Source: Desulfovibrio sp. | GTDB lineage: Bacteria; Desulfobacterota; Desulfovibrionia; Desulfovibrionales; Desulfovibrionaceae | Assembly: GCA_020217165.1 (NCBI GenBank) | Contig: JAIWOE010000105.1 | Span: forward strand, 1 to 13,407 | Length of the DNA: 13,407 nucleotides | Reading direction: 5' to 3' | Shown here: positions 1 through 6,449 of the stretch, one piece after another | Numbering within the stretch: position 1 is the stretch's first letter | Layout: each line of letters begins with the position of its first letter | The notes under the pieces: model-generated | The model's input: only the letters and a program-made list of their open reading frames with translations | Database searches by the model: none | What the model was told of the DNA's origin: nothing | Program-made: the position numbers and the translations under genes

Positions 1-67
1 AGGCAGGCACGCGCATCTGGAACAGAAAGGGGCTGTCACGGTGGGTCTTGGTGGTGTATTCGGGCAT
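1..67 (-). CDS. 5' end of an unrecognised protein, cut by the left edge
   Basis: An ATG at 67-65 on the minus strand opens a reading frame that runs off the window after 22 codons (MPEYTTKTHRDSPFLFQMRV and two more residues). It is preceded by a clear GGAG ribosome binding site at 79-76, eight bases from the ATG, which is why I call it a gene start despite the short visible part. The fragment is polar, has no signal peptide or membrane segment, and I do not recognise the family. It lies downstream of the tRNA-Met gene in the same direction, but the tRNA terminator at 167-194 separates them, so it probably has its own promoter in 68-166. Repeats around 78-109 may be regulatory. Confidence 0.6.
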   Translation of the reverse strand, partial: MPEYTTKTHRDSPFLFQMRVPA

Positions 68-77
68 TGTATACACT

Positions 78-109
78 CCATGTAACATCATGGAAAATCA
101 TGGGGTTAC
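78..109. repeat. Short direct and inverted repeats just upstream of the left-edge gene
   Basis: ATCATGG occurs twice, at 87-93 and 97-103, exactly 10 bp apart. CCATG at 78-82 is the inverted copy of the CATGG core (89-93), and GTAAC at 82-86 is mirrored by GTTAC at 105-109. The set sits 11-42 bp upstream of the ATG at 67 and overlaps its ribosome binding site. The helical-turn spacing fits an operator or a small leader hairpin, but no regulator is identifiable and chance is possible. Confidence 0.35.
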
Positions 110-166
110 GGGTGCATACGTGTAAGACCCTTGTCGCTGATTTTTGCGCTACCACGTTGAAATTAC

Positions 167-194
167 AAAAAAAAGGACGCCGTTGTCAGCGTCC
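167..194 (-). terminator. Rho-independent terminator of the tRNA-Met gene
   Basis: Read on the minus strand, GGACGC (194-189) and GCGTCC (180-175) form a perfect 6-bp stem around an 8-nt loop, followed at once by eight T residues (174-167). Flanking A/T pairs can lengthen the stem. It starts 11 nt after the CCA end of the tRNA, the normal place for a tRNA terminator. Confidence 0.9.
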
Positions 195-204
195 TTGTTC
201 TTTC

Positions 205-281
205 TGGTAGCGAGGGAGGGACTTGAACCCCCGACACTGCGGATATGAGCCGCATGCTCTGACCACCTGAGCTACCTCGCC
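205..281 (-). tRNA. tRNA-Met (CAU), elongator type, CCA encoded
   Basis: The minus strand folds into a 77-nt cloverleaf. The acceptor stem pairs GGCGAGG (281-275) with CCTCGCT (215-209). The D arm is GCTC/GAGC, the anticodon stem TGCGG/CCGCA surrounds loop CTCATAT with anticodon CAT, the variable loop has 5 nt, and the T arm is GGGGG/CCCTC with loop TTCAAGT. A discriminator is followed by an encoded CCA at 207-205. The anticodon arm lacks the three G-C pairs typical of initiator tRNA, and the 1-72 position is a G-U wobble rather than the initiator mismatch. I therefore read it as elongator Met. A tRNA-Ile2 with a lysidine-modified CAU cannot be strictly excluded from sequence alone, but the D-arm and leading bases look like elongator Met. 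Confidence 0.95.
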
Positions 282-289
282 AATCGCTG

Positions 290-332
290 GGACGGCGGTG
301 CGTCCCGTGGAGCACGACTCTTTACGCCGTCC
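290..332 (-). other. Stem-loop in the tRNA leader / uppP trailer
   Basis: GGACGGCG (290-297) and CGCCGTCC (325-332) form an 8-bp perfect stem with a 27-nt loop that contains a nested GTGC/GCAC pair (298-301 and 312-315). No T-tract follows on either strand, so it is not a standard terminator. Lying 9 nt upstream of the mature tRNA 5' end, it may be a pre-tRNA leader structure or the 3' end of the uppP transcript. Confidence 0.4.
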
Positions 333-347
333 GTGCTTCGTTGGCAA
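319..347 (-). promoter_or_regulatory. Candidate sigma70 promoter for tRNA-Met
   Basis: On the minus strand, TTGCCA (347-342, five of six consensus bases) is followed after exactly 17 bp by TAAAGA (324-319, three of six). Transcription would start near 312, about 30 nt before the tRNA. The weak -10 box keeps this tentative. The tRNA could instead be transcribed through from uppP. Confidence 0.35.
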
Positions 348-375
348 GTGGTTTTTTCGGCCGGGCGCTATTTTT

Positions 376-1173
376 TTACGAGGGCCAGAACAGGAGCACC
401 ACCGGCGCCAGGGCCAGGCGGTACCAGGCAAAGGGTCGCAGGGTGGTGCTGCCCAGCAGGCGAATGAAGCCCTTCACCGCCACCCAGGCCGACACAAAGC
501 TCACCACAAAGCCCACGGCCAGGAACTGGAACCAGCTGGCATCCAGGAAAGACCAGCTTTTGAGCAGATCATACCCCGTGGCTGCAAACATGATGGGCAC
601 CGCGGCGATGAAGGAATATTGCGCCGAAGTCTTGCGGTCCGCCCCCAGCAGCATGGCGCCCATGATGGTGGCCGCGGAGCGGGAAAAGCCCGGCCACAGG
701 GCCAGGCATTGGAACAGCCCCACCCCCAGGGCCAGCATGGGCGTCAGGTCGTCCAGGGAATGATACCGGGAGCGCCGTGGTCGGGCCTCCACCAGCAGGA
801 TGGCCACTGCCCCTACCGCCAGGGCGATGGCCACGGTTTTGGGGCCGAACAGGTGCTCCTTGATCTGGCTGTGGGTCAACAACCCCAGAATGACCGCCGG
901 CAGACAGGTGAGGAACAGCAGCCACATGCCGCGCACCCCGCCAAAGGCCTGCCCGGGCTGCGGACAGAACAGGCCGATGAACCGGTCGCGGTACATCACC
1001 GCCACGGCCAGGATGGCGCCCAGCTGAATGATGACTTCAAAGGTGTCCGCACGCGGACCGGTGTATCCCAGCAGGTTGCCCGCCAGAATGAGGTGCCCGG
1101 TGGAGGAGACCGGCAGAAATTCCGTCAACCCCTCCACAATGCCCAGCACCAGGGCGGTGAAAAACGTCTCCAT
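376..1173 (-). CDS. uppP: Undecaprenyl-diphosphatase UppP (BacA)
   Basis: This integral inner-membrane phosphatase converts undecaprenyl diphosphate to undecaprenyl phosphate, recycling the lipid carrier for peptidoglycan and O-antigen. Overproduction is known to give bacitracin resistance. The 265-aa product is close to the 273 aa of E. coli BacA and is hydrophobic throughout. The first family motif EGLTEFLPVSSTGH is at residues 14-27 and the second, PGFSRSAAT, at about 161-169 with the conserved Arg165. Most homologues have SRSG where this has SRSA. I chose the ATG at 1173 because an AGGAAGG ribosome binding site lies about 10 nt upstream and the protein then begins METFFTALVLGIVEG as in the family. 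An in-frame extension to 1269 has no such support. A candidate promoter lies at 1270-1298. No clear terminator follows, so transcripts may run into the tRNA. Confidence 0.96.
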   Translation of the reverse strand: METFFTALVLGIVEGLTEFLPVSSTGHLILAGNLLGYTGPRADTFEVIIQLGAILAVAVMYRDRFIGLFCPQPGQAFGGVRGMWLLFLTCLPAVILGLLTHSQIKEHLFGPKTVAIALAVGAVAILLVEARPRRSRYHSLDDLTPMLALGVGLFQCLALWPGFSRSAATIMGAMLLGADRKTSAQYSFIAAVPIMFAATGYDLLKSWSFLDASWFQFLAVGFVVSFVSAWVAVKGFIRLLGSTTLRPFAWYRLALAPVVLLFWPS

Positions 1174-1269
1174 GCGGTGGCATCCTTCCTTGAAATGGCT
1201 TGTCGATGGCATGCCGGCCCGTGTCTGACAGGCATCCGGCAGCCACCTGGCGGTGAACGGGTCGGGCAA

Positions 1270-1298
1270 GTCCTAGCGCAGGCGCGTGCGTCTGACAA
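1270..1298 (-). promoter_or_regulatory. Candidate sigma70 promoter for uppP
   Basis: On the minus strand, TTGTCA (1298-1293, five of six) and TAGGAC (1275-1270, three of six) are 17 bp apart. The start point would be near 1263, giving a leader of about 90 nt for uppP. The position and spacing are right but the -10 box is poor. Confidence 0.35.
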
Positions 1299-1347
1299 CA
1301 ACCACCCTTGCATGCCCTGGCCGGGTCGGCGGTGGTGCCGGGAATGG

Positions 1348-1376
1348 TTGCCAGGGGAGGGGATTTCGTGTAGAAT
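1348..1376 (+). promoter_or_regulatory. Sigma70 promoter for the small gene at 1429
   Basis: TTGCCA (1348-1353) and TAGAAT (1371-1376) each match five of six consensus bases and are exactly 17 bp apart. Transcription would start near 1383. That leaves a leader of about 45 nt before the ATG at 1429 and makes the alternative GTG start at 1390 nearly leaderless and unlikely. It is the best promoter match in the window. Confidence 0.65.
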
Positions 1377-1428
1377 TTTTTAAGAGATTGTGCAGAAGGA
1401 CGTTTCCCCTCAGCTCCCAGGTGGCGTC

Positions 1429-1659
1429 ATGGCAACCCTTGTTCCCCAAAGTGAACTGTTGCGTCGGGCCATTGCCCACGTGTCCGAAGTCCGGGGAGAA
1501 GGCCAGGAAGCGGCCCCGGCCAGGAGTCCCAAGGCCGACCCGGCCCTGCGTGCCCTGCTGGAGGACACCTGTGTGCGCTTTAACCTGAGCCCGCTGGAAA
1601 GCGAGTTTCTGGTCAAATTTTTCCTGGAACCCAGCCCTGATGAGGCTCAGGAGGACTGA
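1429..1659 (+). CDS. Small conserved-looking protein of unknown function (76 aa)
   Basis: The product is a 76-aa soluble protein without signal peptide, membrane helix or Cys pair. It has a helical N-terminal stretch (residues 6-22), an Ala/Pro/Gly-rich middle (23-38), and a helical C-terminal part (about 39-67, including FNLSPLESEFLVKFFLE) with an acidic tail. I do not recognise the family. I chose the ATG at 1429 because AGGTGG lies just upstream and because of the promoter at 1348-1376. A GTG at 1390 would add 13 residues with no ribosome binding site. The 3' end overlaps the convergent engB by 13 bp. The strong promoter and typical GC-rich third positions support a real gene. Confidence 0.7.
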   Translation: MATLVPQSELLRRAIAHVSEVRGEGQEAAPARSPKADPALRALLEDTCVRFNLSPLESEFLVKFFLEPSPDEAQED

Positions 1660-2375
1660 TGCGCTGCCGGGCCAGAGTCGGGGCCGGCAGGGGGCACGGG
1701 GGCTGGCACGCCGGCGGCCTCACGCAGCTTTCGCCACAGGGCATCGCGTCCCTGCCGGGTAACGCTGGAAAAAAACAACGGCCCGTTGCGGTCCTCCAGC
1801 AGCATGTCCGGCGCTGCCTCACGCCATTCATGGATGCGGGCGGTTTTGTCCTTCTGGGAGCATTTATCCGCCTTGGTGCACACCAGCATCCAGGGCAGGC
1901 CCGCGGCGCGGCAGTAGTCCACCAGGTCCACATCCAGCCGCTGGGGTGGATGGCGGCCATCCACCAGGATCACCACCGTGCGTGGCCGGCGGGCGCCGCC
2001 GAGGTAAGCTTCCATGAGGGCGGCCCACTTGTCCCGCTCGGTTTTGGAGCGGCGGGCGTAGCCATAGCCGGGAAGGTCCACCAGGTAAAAAGCCGCCTCC
2101 TCCCCGGGGAACCGCACGCGGAAAAAGTTCACGCTTTGGGTTTTGCCCGGTGTGGCCGAAGTGCGGGCCAGGTTTTTCCGGTTGCCCAGGCAGTTCAGGC
2201 AGGAGGATTTGCCCACGTTGGACCGGCCCGCCAGGGCCACCTGGGGCAGGCCCCAGTCGATATCCACCTGGGTGAGCTGGGGAATGGTGTACACGGTGCC
2301 TGCCAGCTCCAGCTGGGGCTCGGCACGGGACGACACGGACGACGCGGATGATGACGATTTGGAAGAAACGTGCAT
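1647..2375 (-). CDS. engB: Ribosome biogenesis GTPase EngB / YsxC / YihA
   Basis: This TRAFAC-class GTPase is required in bacteria for late assembly of the 50S subunit and is usually essential. All GTPase motifs are visible in the 242-aa product: P-loop GRSNVGKS (50-57), G2 in TPGKTQSVNFF (75-85), G3 DLPG (100-103), G4 TKAD (167-170) and G5 SSVT (203-206). The family is usually about 190-210 aa. The excess is a Ser-rich N-terminal tail (residues 4-17) and a Pro/Ala-rich C-terminal tail (from about 222). The start is uncertain. ATG 2375 and GTG 2381 both lack a properly spaced ribosome binding site, and a GTG at 2336 would remove most of the Ser tail. The gene is divergent from aroQ with only 19 bp between, and it overlaps the convergent small gene at its 3' end. 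Confidence 0.94.
   Translation of the reverse strand: MHVSSKSSSSASSVSSRAEPQLELAGTVYTIPQLTQVDIDWGLPQVALAGRSNVGKSSCLNCLGNRKNLARTSATPGKTQSVNFFRVRFPGEEAAFYLVDLPGYGYARRSKTERDKWAALMEAYLGGARRPRTVVILVDGRHPPQRLDVDLVDYCRAAGLPWMLVCTKADKCSQKDKTARIHEWREAAPDMLLEDRNGPLFFSSVTRQGRDALWRKLREAAGVPAPVPPAGPDSGPAAHQSS
1664..1690 (+). other. GC-rich hairpin just after the small gene's stop codon
   Basis: CTGCCGG (1664-1670) and CCGGCAG (1684-1690) form a 7-bp stem with a 13-nt loop, 4 nt after the stop of the 1429-1659 gene and inside the engB coding region. No T-tract follows, so it is at most a weak or Rho-assisted terminator for the plus-strand gene. Confidence 0.3.
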
Positions 2376-2394
2376 CCCCACGAACTACGACATC

Positions 2395-2883
2395 ATGACG
2401 ACGGTGACAATGCCCAACACGCAGCCCCTCACATTCCTGGTCATGAACGGTCCCAACCTCGGCCACCTGGGCAAACGCCAGCCGGAGATCTACGGGCACC
2501 AGTCCATGGAGGATCTGCCGGACCTGGCCCGCCAGGTGCTCGGCCCGGCCATGGATGGCATTATCCTGGAATTCTACCAATCCAATTGCGAAGGCGCCAT
2601 GATCAACCGCCTGGAAAAGGCCTGGAAGGCCGGGGTGCACGGCGTGGCCCTGAACGCCGGGGCTTACACCCACACCAGCTTGGCCCTGGCAGACTGCCTG
2701 GCCTGGATCAACATCCCCACGGTGGAAGTGCACCTGTCCAACATCTGGGCCCGGCCGGAGCCCCTCCGCCACCAGAGTTTCATCGGGGCCCGGGTCATCG
2801 GGGTGATTGCAGGCTTCGGCCTCTTGAGCTATGCCCTCGCCCTCCAGGCCTTGTATCAACATCTTCACCACCCATCCGCCTGA
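2395..2883 (+). CDS. aroQ: Type II 3-dehydroquinate dehydratase AroQ
   Basis: This enzyme dehydrates 3-dehydroquinate to 3-dehydroshikimate in the shikimate pathway and usually forms cytosolic dodecamers. The 162-aa product carries the family landmarks: MNGPNL (17-22), the flexible lid [10 protein letters not shown] (25-34) with Arg28 and catalytic Tyr33, [10 protein letters not shown] (86-95) with Asn87 and His93, EVHLSN (111-116) with Glu111 and catalytic His113, and RHQSF with Arg125. The length fits the family (about 145-160 aa). ATG 2395 and ATG 2410 are both possible starts, and neither has a good ribosome binding site. The frame stays open upstream to 2143, but that part is antisense to engB. 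It appears to be the first gene of an aroQ-efp-ftsK-lolA operon. aroQ next to efp is a known arrangement, for example in Bacillus subtilis yqhS-yqhT-efp. Confidence 0.95.
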   Translation: MTTVTMPNTQPLTFLVMNGPNLGHLGKRQPEIYGHQSMEDLPDLARQVLGPAMDGIILEFYQSNCEGAMINRLEKAWKAGVHGVALNAGAYTHTSLALADCLAWINIPTVEVHLSNIWARPEPLRHQSFIGARVIGVIAGFGLLSYALALQALYQHLHHPSA

Positions 2884-2911
2884 CCTGTGCCAGGCTCGAC
2901 GAGGAGACTCC

Positions 2912-3469
2912 ATGTATTCTACGACGGACTTCAAGCGCGGCCTCAAGATTGAACTCGATAATATCCCTTATGAAATCATTGAGTTTGAGCATTTCAAGCC
3001 CGGCAAGGGCGGCGCCATGGTCCGCACCAAGCTGCGCAACCTGCTCAATGGCCGCGTGGTGGACAACACCTTCCGCTCCGGCGAGAAAGTGGGCAAGGCA
3101 GACACCGAAACCCGCACCTTACAGTTTTTGTACAAGGATACGGACGGCTTCGCCTTCATGGATCTGACCACCTATGAGCAGACCCACGTGACCGATGAAC
3201 AGACCGGCGGCAAGGGCGGCTACCTCAAGGAAGGCCAGGAGGTGAAGGTGCTGTTGTACAAGGGTCAGCCCATCGACCTCGACCTTCCCGCCTCCGTAGT
3301 CCTGGAAGTGGTGGAAACCGAACCCGGCCTCAAGGGCGATACCGTGAGCAACACCACCAAGCCCGCCACCCTGGAAACCGGGCTGCAGGTGCAGGTGCCC
3401 CTGTTCGTGAACCTGGGCGACCGCATCAAGGTGGACACCCGCACCGGCGGCTACCTGGGCCGGGAATAA
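2912..3469 (+). CDS. efp: Translation elongation factor P (EF-P)
   Basis: EF-P binds between the P and E sites of the ribosome and relieves stalling at polyproline stretches. The 185-aa length is that of the family, with the KOW-like N-terminal domain (1-63) followed by two OB-type domains. The exposed loop reads KPGKGGA (29-35). Lys32 corresponds to the lysine modified in E. coli by EpmA/EpmB. No modification gene is visible in the window. The C-terminal part keeps [17 protein letters not shown] and [13 protein letters not shown]. The start at 2912 is fixed by a GAGGAG ribosome binding site five bases upstream. It lies 28 bp after aroQ and 16 bp before ftsK, so it is probably co-transcribed. 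The neighbouring FtsK has a Pro-rich linker with a PPPPPPP run that is a natural EF-P-dependent site (inference). Confidence 0.97.
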   Translation: MYSTTDFKRGLKIELDNIPYEIIEFEHFKPGKGGAMVRTKLRNLLNGRVVDNTFRSGEKVGKADTETRTLQFLYKDTDGFAFMDLTTYEQTHVTDEQTGGKGGYLKEGQEVKVLLYKGQPIDLDLPASVVLEVVETEPGLKGDTVSNTTKPATLETGLQVQVPLFVNLGDRIKVDTRTGGYLGRE

Positions 3470-3485
3470 CCCTTCGGGACGTGTC

Positions 3486-6356
3486 ATGCCGTTGACCATG
3501 CGCCCCTTCGTGTCCGACGTCCTCTTCAAGGGCAACAGCGCCATCCGCCGCGAAATGCTGGGGCTGGGCTGCCTGCTGCTGGCCTGCGTGCTGCTGCTGG
3601 CCCTGAGCACCTTCAGTGCGGAAGATCCCACCTTCAACCAGGCCGTGGCAGACAATCACGAGATCCGCAACGGCGCGGGCAAGCTGGGCGCCTACCTGGC
3701 CGGTACCCTGCACGACCTCTTTGGCGCGGGCTCGTTTTTCCTGCCCGTGGTGCTGCTGGTGGCCGGGCTGCGGGTATTCCTGCGGCAGCTCACCTCGTCC
3801 GGGGCGCCCTGGTGGCCCTGGTGGCGCTGGCTTGGCCTGGGGCTCATGGCCGCCACAGTCATGGCCGTGGGCGGAGGGGACTGGGGTTCCCTGCACTTTG
3901 GTCTGGGGGACATGATTGGTGGCGGATTCTTTGGCCGCATCCTGGCCCGCTGGAGCGAGCTGCTCTTCACACCCGTGGGGGCCAGCATCCTGTGGACCCT
4001 GACCTTCCTGGTTTCCCTGCAGCTCCTGGCCGGTCAGGGGTTCTGGCGCATGCTGCCCCGGCTGCAGCGCTGGGGGCAGGACCAGTGGGACAAACACCTG
4101 GAACGACTGGTGCGGCGGGAAGAACGTCGGCGGCGCATGGAAGAAGGCGCGGGCACGCCGGAACGGCAGGAATTCCTGTTTGAGACATTGCCCTGCATTG
4201 CCCCGGAGCCACCGCCCGCGGCATTGCCTTCAGATCTTCCCGGCGGCCCGTGCGTGCCGCCTCCGCCTCCGCCGCCGGGACCGGCCTGGGCACCCGACAA
4301 CGGCGTGGGGAACAGGGCGTCCCTGGAAGATCAGTTGGATGCCGGCCAGGATTTTCTGTGGGAGATGGAGCCCCAGGCGGCGCGTGTTTCCGTTGGAGTA
4401 CCCGACCCTGCAGCGCCTGCCATGCCAGTCCAGCAGGAACAGCAGGGGCTGGCGCCCAGCATCGGTTCACGCAACGTCATGGAACTGATCTGCGAAGAGG
4501 ATGAGACCTTCACGGACCCCATCCCCGAGCGCGAACCCATGCTCCCGGCCAATTTCTCCAGCATCAAGGAGAAGTTCCGGCAGGCCCTGGGCGGGGAGGG
4601 CGCGCCAGCGCAATCCCCGGCGCCCAATGCGGCACCCATTGCGGCACCCAATGCGGCACCCATTGCGGCACCCAATGCGGCACCCAATGCGGTGGAGGAC
4701 ACAGTCTTTGAGGATGCCGCCCCCGCGTCCTCCCAGCCCGCCGGACTGCCGCCAGTTGCGCCAGGCATTCCAGAGGATCTGGTCGCGTCCAGCGCAGACG
4801 ACTACACCATAGAAGAAGTGGCGGTGTTCGACCGCGACTTGGCCCTGGAAGAAGAACTGGCCGGCCCGCAGACCCGGCAGGCCCCGGTGGCGCCCGTGCG
4901 CGAGGCGGTGCTGGCCAGATCCACCCTGCCGCCCATGCAGCTGCTGGCCCCGGTGCCAGCCCAGGCCCATGTGGTGGACCCGGACGAGCTGGCCGATCAG
5001 GCCACGCGCCTGACTACCTGTCTGGCGGACTTCAATGTCCAGGGCGATGTCCACCACGTCATCCCCGGGCCGGTGGTGACCATGTTCGAGTACAAGCCCG
5101 CGCCCGGCATCAAGATTAGCCGTATCGCCAATCTTTCCGATGACCTGGCCCTGGCCCTCAAGGCCCTGGCCGTGCGCATCGAGGCTCCCATCCCCGGCAA
5201 GGACATGGTGGGCGTGGAGATTCCCAGCAAGGTCCGGGAAACCGTCTTTTTCCGCGACATTCTGGAAAGCGATGCCTTTGCCCAGTCCGAATCCCTGCTC
5301 ACCATCGCCCTGGGCAAGGACATTGCCGGCGCCTCCGCCGTAGCGGACCTCTCCAAAATGCCTCACCTCCTGGTGGCCGGGGCCACAGGCGCGGGCAAGA
5401 GCGTGTGCCTGAACTCCATCCTGCTGTCCATCCTGTACAAGGCCAAGCCGGATGAGGTGCGCATGCTGCTCATCGACCCCAAGCGCATCGAACTGGCCGT
5501 GTATGCGGATTTGCCCCATCTGGTGCATCCCGTGGTGACGGAAATGGCCCTGGCCAAGAACGCCCTGGATTGGGCCGTGCACGAGATGGATCAGCGCTAC
5601 CAGGCCATGGCCAGGGTGGGCGCCCGGAACATTCAGGGCTACAACGAGCGCCTGGCCGCCCGCCGGGCTGCCGGCGACGCCCCCGACGACTGGGTGGACC
5701 TGGAGCCCATGCCTTACTTGCTCATTGTCATCGACGAGCTGGCCGACCTCATGCTCACCGCGGCCAAGGAAGTGGAAACCAGCGTGGTGCGCCTGGCCCA
5801 GCTGGCCCGGGCCGCAGGCATCCACATGATCCTGGCCACCCAGCGGCCCAGCGTGGATGTGGTGACCGGCCTCATCAAAGCCAACTTCCCGTGCCGCATC
5901 TCGTTCCAGGTCACCTCCAAGCACGACTCCCGCACCATCCTCGACGCCGTGGGAGCAGAACGCTTGCTGGGCAAGGGCGATATGCTGTACAAGCCTTCCG
6001 GCGGCAAGGTGAAGCGCCTGCACGGCTGCTTTGTAAGCGATGACGACGTGGCCCGGGTGGTGGAGTTCTGGAAGCGCCAGCAGCCGCCCAGCTACCAGCT
6101 GGACTTCAGCGAATGGGGCGAGGCCGGCGGGGAGGAGGAAGGCATCTCCGGCGGTCCCGGGAATCTGGATACGGATCCCATGTACCAGGAGGCCAAGGAG
6201 TTTGTCCTCAGCCAGGGCAAGGCGTCCATCTCCCTCATCCAGCGCCGGTTCCGCATCGGCTTCAACCGGGCTGCCCGGTATGTGGAGCAGATGGAGGTGG
6301 ACGGCGTCGTGGGCCCCGCCGACGGCGCCAAGCCCCGGCCCGTGTTGAAAAGCTGA
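3486..6356 (+). CDS. ftsK: DNA translocase FtsK/SpoIIIE
   Basis: This septum-anchored, ATP-driven hexameric DNA pump clears and orients chromosome termini during division and activates XerCD at dif. The 956-aa product has four N-terminal membrane segments (about 24-43, 82-98, 113-130 and 162-182). A long charged then Pro/Ala-rich linker follows (about 195-490), with a seven-proline run and a tetrapeptide repeat (382-401). Next come the alpha domain (from about 498), the RecA-like beta domain with Walker A GATGAGKS (632-639) and Walker B LLIVIDE (Asp750), and a C-terminal winged-helix gamma domain (about 897-956) that reads KOPS-type sites. The start at 3486 gives the usual short cytoplasmic N-terminus. 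Only a weak GGGA lies upstream, 16 bp after efp, which suggests coupling. The linker varies between species, and the catalytic parts appear intact. Confidence 0.97.
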   Translation: MPLTMRPFVSDVLFKGNSAIRREMLGLGCLLLACVLLLALSTFSAEDPTFNQAVADNHEIRNGAGKLGAYLAGTLHDLFGAGSFFLPVVLLVAGLRVFLRQLTSSGAPWWPWWRWLGLGLMAATVMAVGGGDWGSLHFGLGDMIGGGFFGRILARWSELLFTPVGASILWTLTFLVSLQLLAGQGFWRMLPRLQRWGQDQWDKHLERLVRREERRRRMEEGAGTPERQEFLFETLPCIAPEPPPAALPSDLPGGPCVPPPPPPPGPAWAPDNGVGNRASLEDQLDAGQDFLWEMEPQAARVSVGVPDPAAPAMPVQQEQQGLAPSIGSRNVMELICEEDETFTDPIPEREPMLPANFSSIKEKFRQALGGEGAPAQSPAPNAAPIAAPNAAPIAAPNAAPNAVEDTVFEDAAPASSQPAGLPPVAPGIPEDLVASSADDYTIEEVAVFDRDLALEEELAGPQTRQAPVAPVREAVLARSTLPPMQLLAPVPAQAHVVDPDELADQATRLTTCLADFNVQGDVHHVIPGPVVTMFEYKPAPGIKISRIANLSDDLALALKALAVRIEAPIPGKDMVGVEIPSKVRETVFFRDILESDAFAQSESLLTIALGKDIAGASAVADLSKMPHLLVAGATGAGKSVCLNSILLSILYKAKPDEVRMLLIDPKRIELAVYADLPHLVHPVVTEMALAKNALDWAVHEMDQRYQAMARVGARNIQGYNERLAARRAAGDAPDDWVDLEPMPYLLIVIDELADLMLTAAKEVETSVVRLAQLARAAGIHMILATQRPSVDVVTGLIKANFPCRISFQVTSKHDSRTILDAVGAERLLGKGDMLYKPSGGKVKRLHGCFVSDDDVARVVEFWKRQQPPSYQLDFSEWGEAGGEEEGISGGPGNLDTDPMYQEAKEFVLSQGKASISLIQRRFRIGFNRAARYVEQMEVDGVVGPADGAKPRPVLKS
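4629..4688 (+). repeat. Five tandem 12-bp repeats inside the ftsK linker
   Basis: The unit GCGGCACCCAWT occurs five times without gaps (4629, 4641, 4653, 4665 and 4677). The eleventh base alternates T, A, T, A, A, so there is a 24-bp higher-order period. A degenerate copy sits at 4617-4628. It encodes AAPI/AAPN tetrapeptides (residues 382-401) and keeps the frame, so copy-number change would not disrupt FtsK. Confidence 0.95.
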
Positions 6357-6449
6357 AACCCTGCACCGTTGATCCCCGCGCTGCCGGCATTGGCCCGGCA
6401 TGCGACAACCATATTGCATACGCCAGGGGACGCATCCCCGGGAAAGATC

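Larger units (their letters stand above)
1174..1428. other. Divergent intergenic region between uppP and the small plus-strand gene
   Basis: These 255 bp hold no convincing gene. They contain one good plus-strand promoter (1348-1376), one weaker minus-strand promoter (1270-1298), the uppP ribosome binding site, and two copies of the octamer GTCTGACA (about 1216-1223 and 1290-1297) that I cannot assign a role. Confidence 0.7.

Noticed and set aside
298..1383. A 361-codon plus-strand frame over uppP
   Set aside because: It is antisense to uppP, whose family motifs are unmistakable. The translation is Gln/His/Gly-rich with no domain.
2143..2394. Upstream in-frame extension of aroQ with an Asp-rich stretch
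   Set aside because: It is antisense to the conserved engB GTPase sequence and lacks similarity to any AroQ N-terminus. The Asp-rich string is the complement of the Ser-rich engB codons.
4629..4688. Possible CRISPR-like or mobile repeat
   Set aside because: The units are contiguous with no spacers, keep the ftsK frame and encode a linker, so this is a coding minisatellite.
6388..6404. Sigma54-like TTGGCC...GC upstream of lolA
   Set aside because: The GG to GC spacing is 10 rather than 12 bp, so it does not fit the sigma54 consensus.
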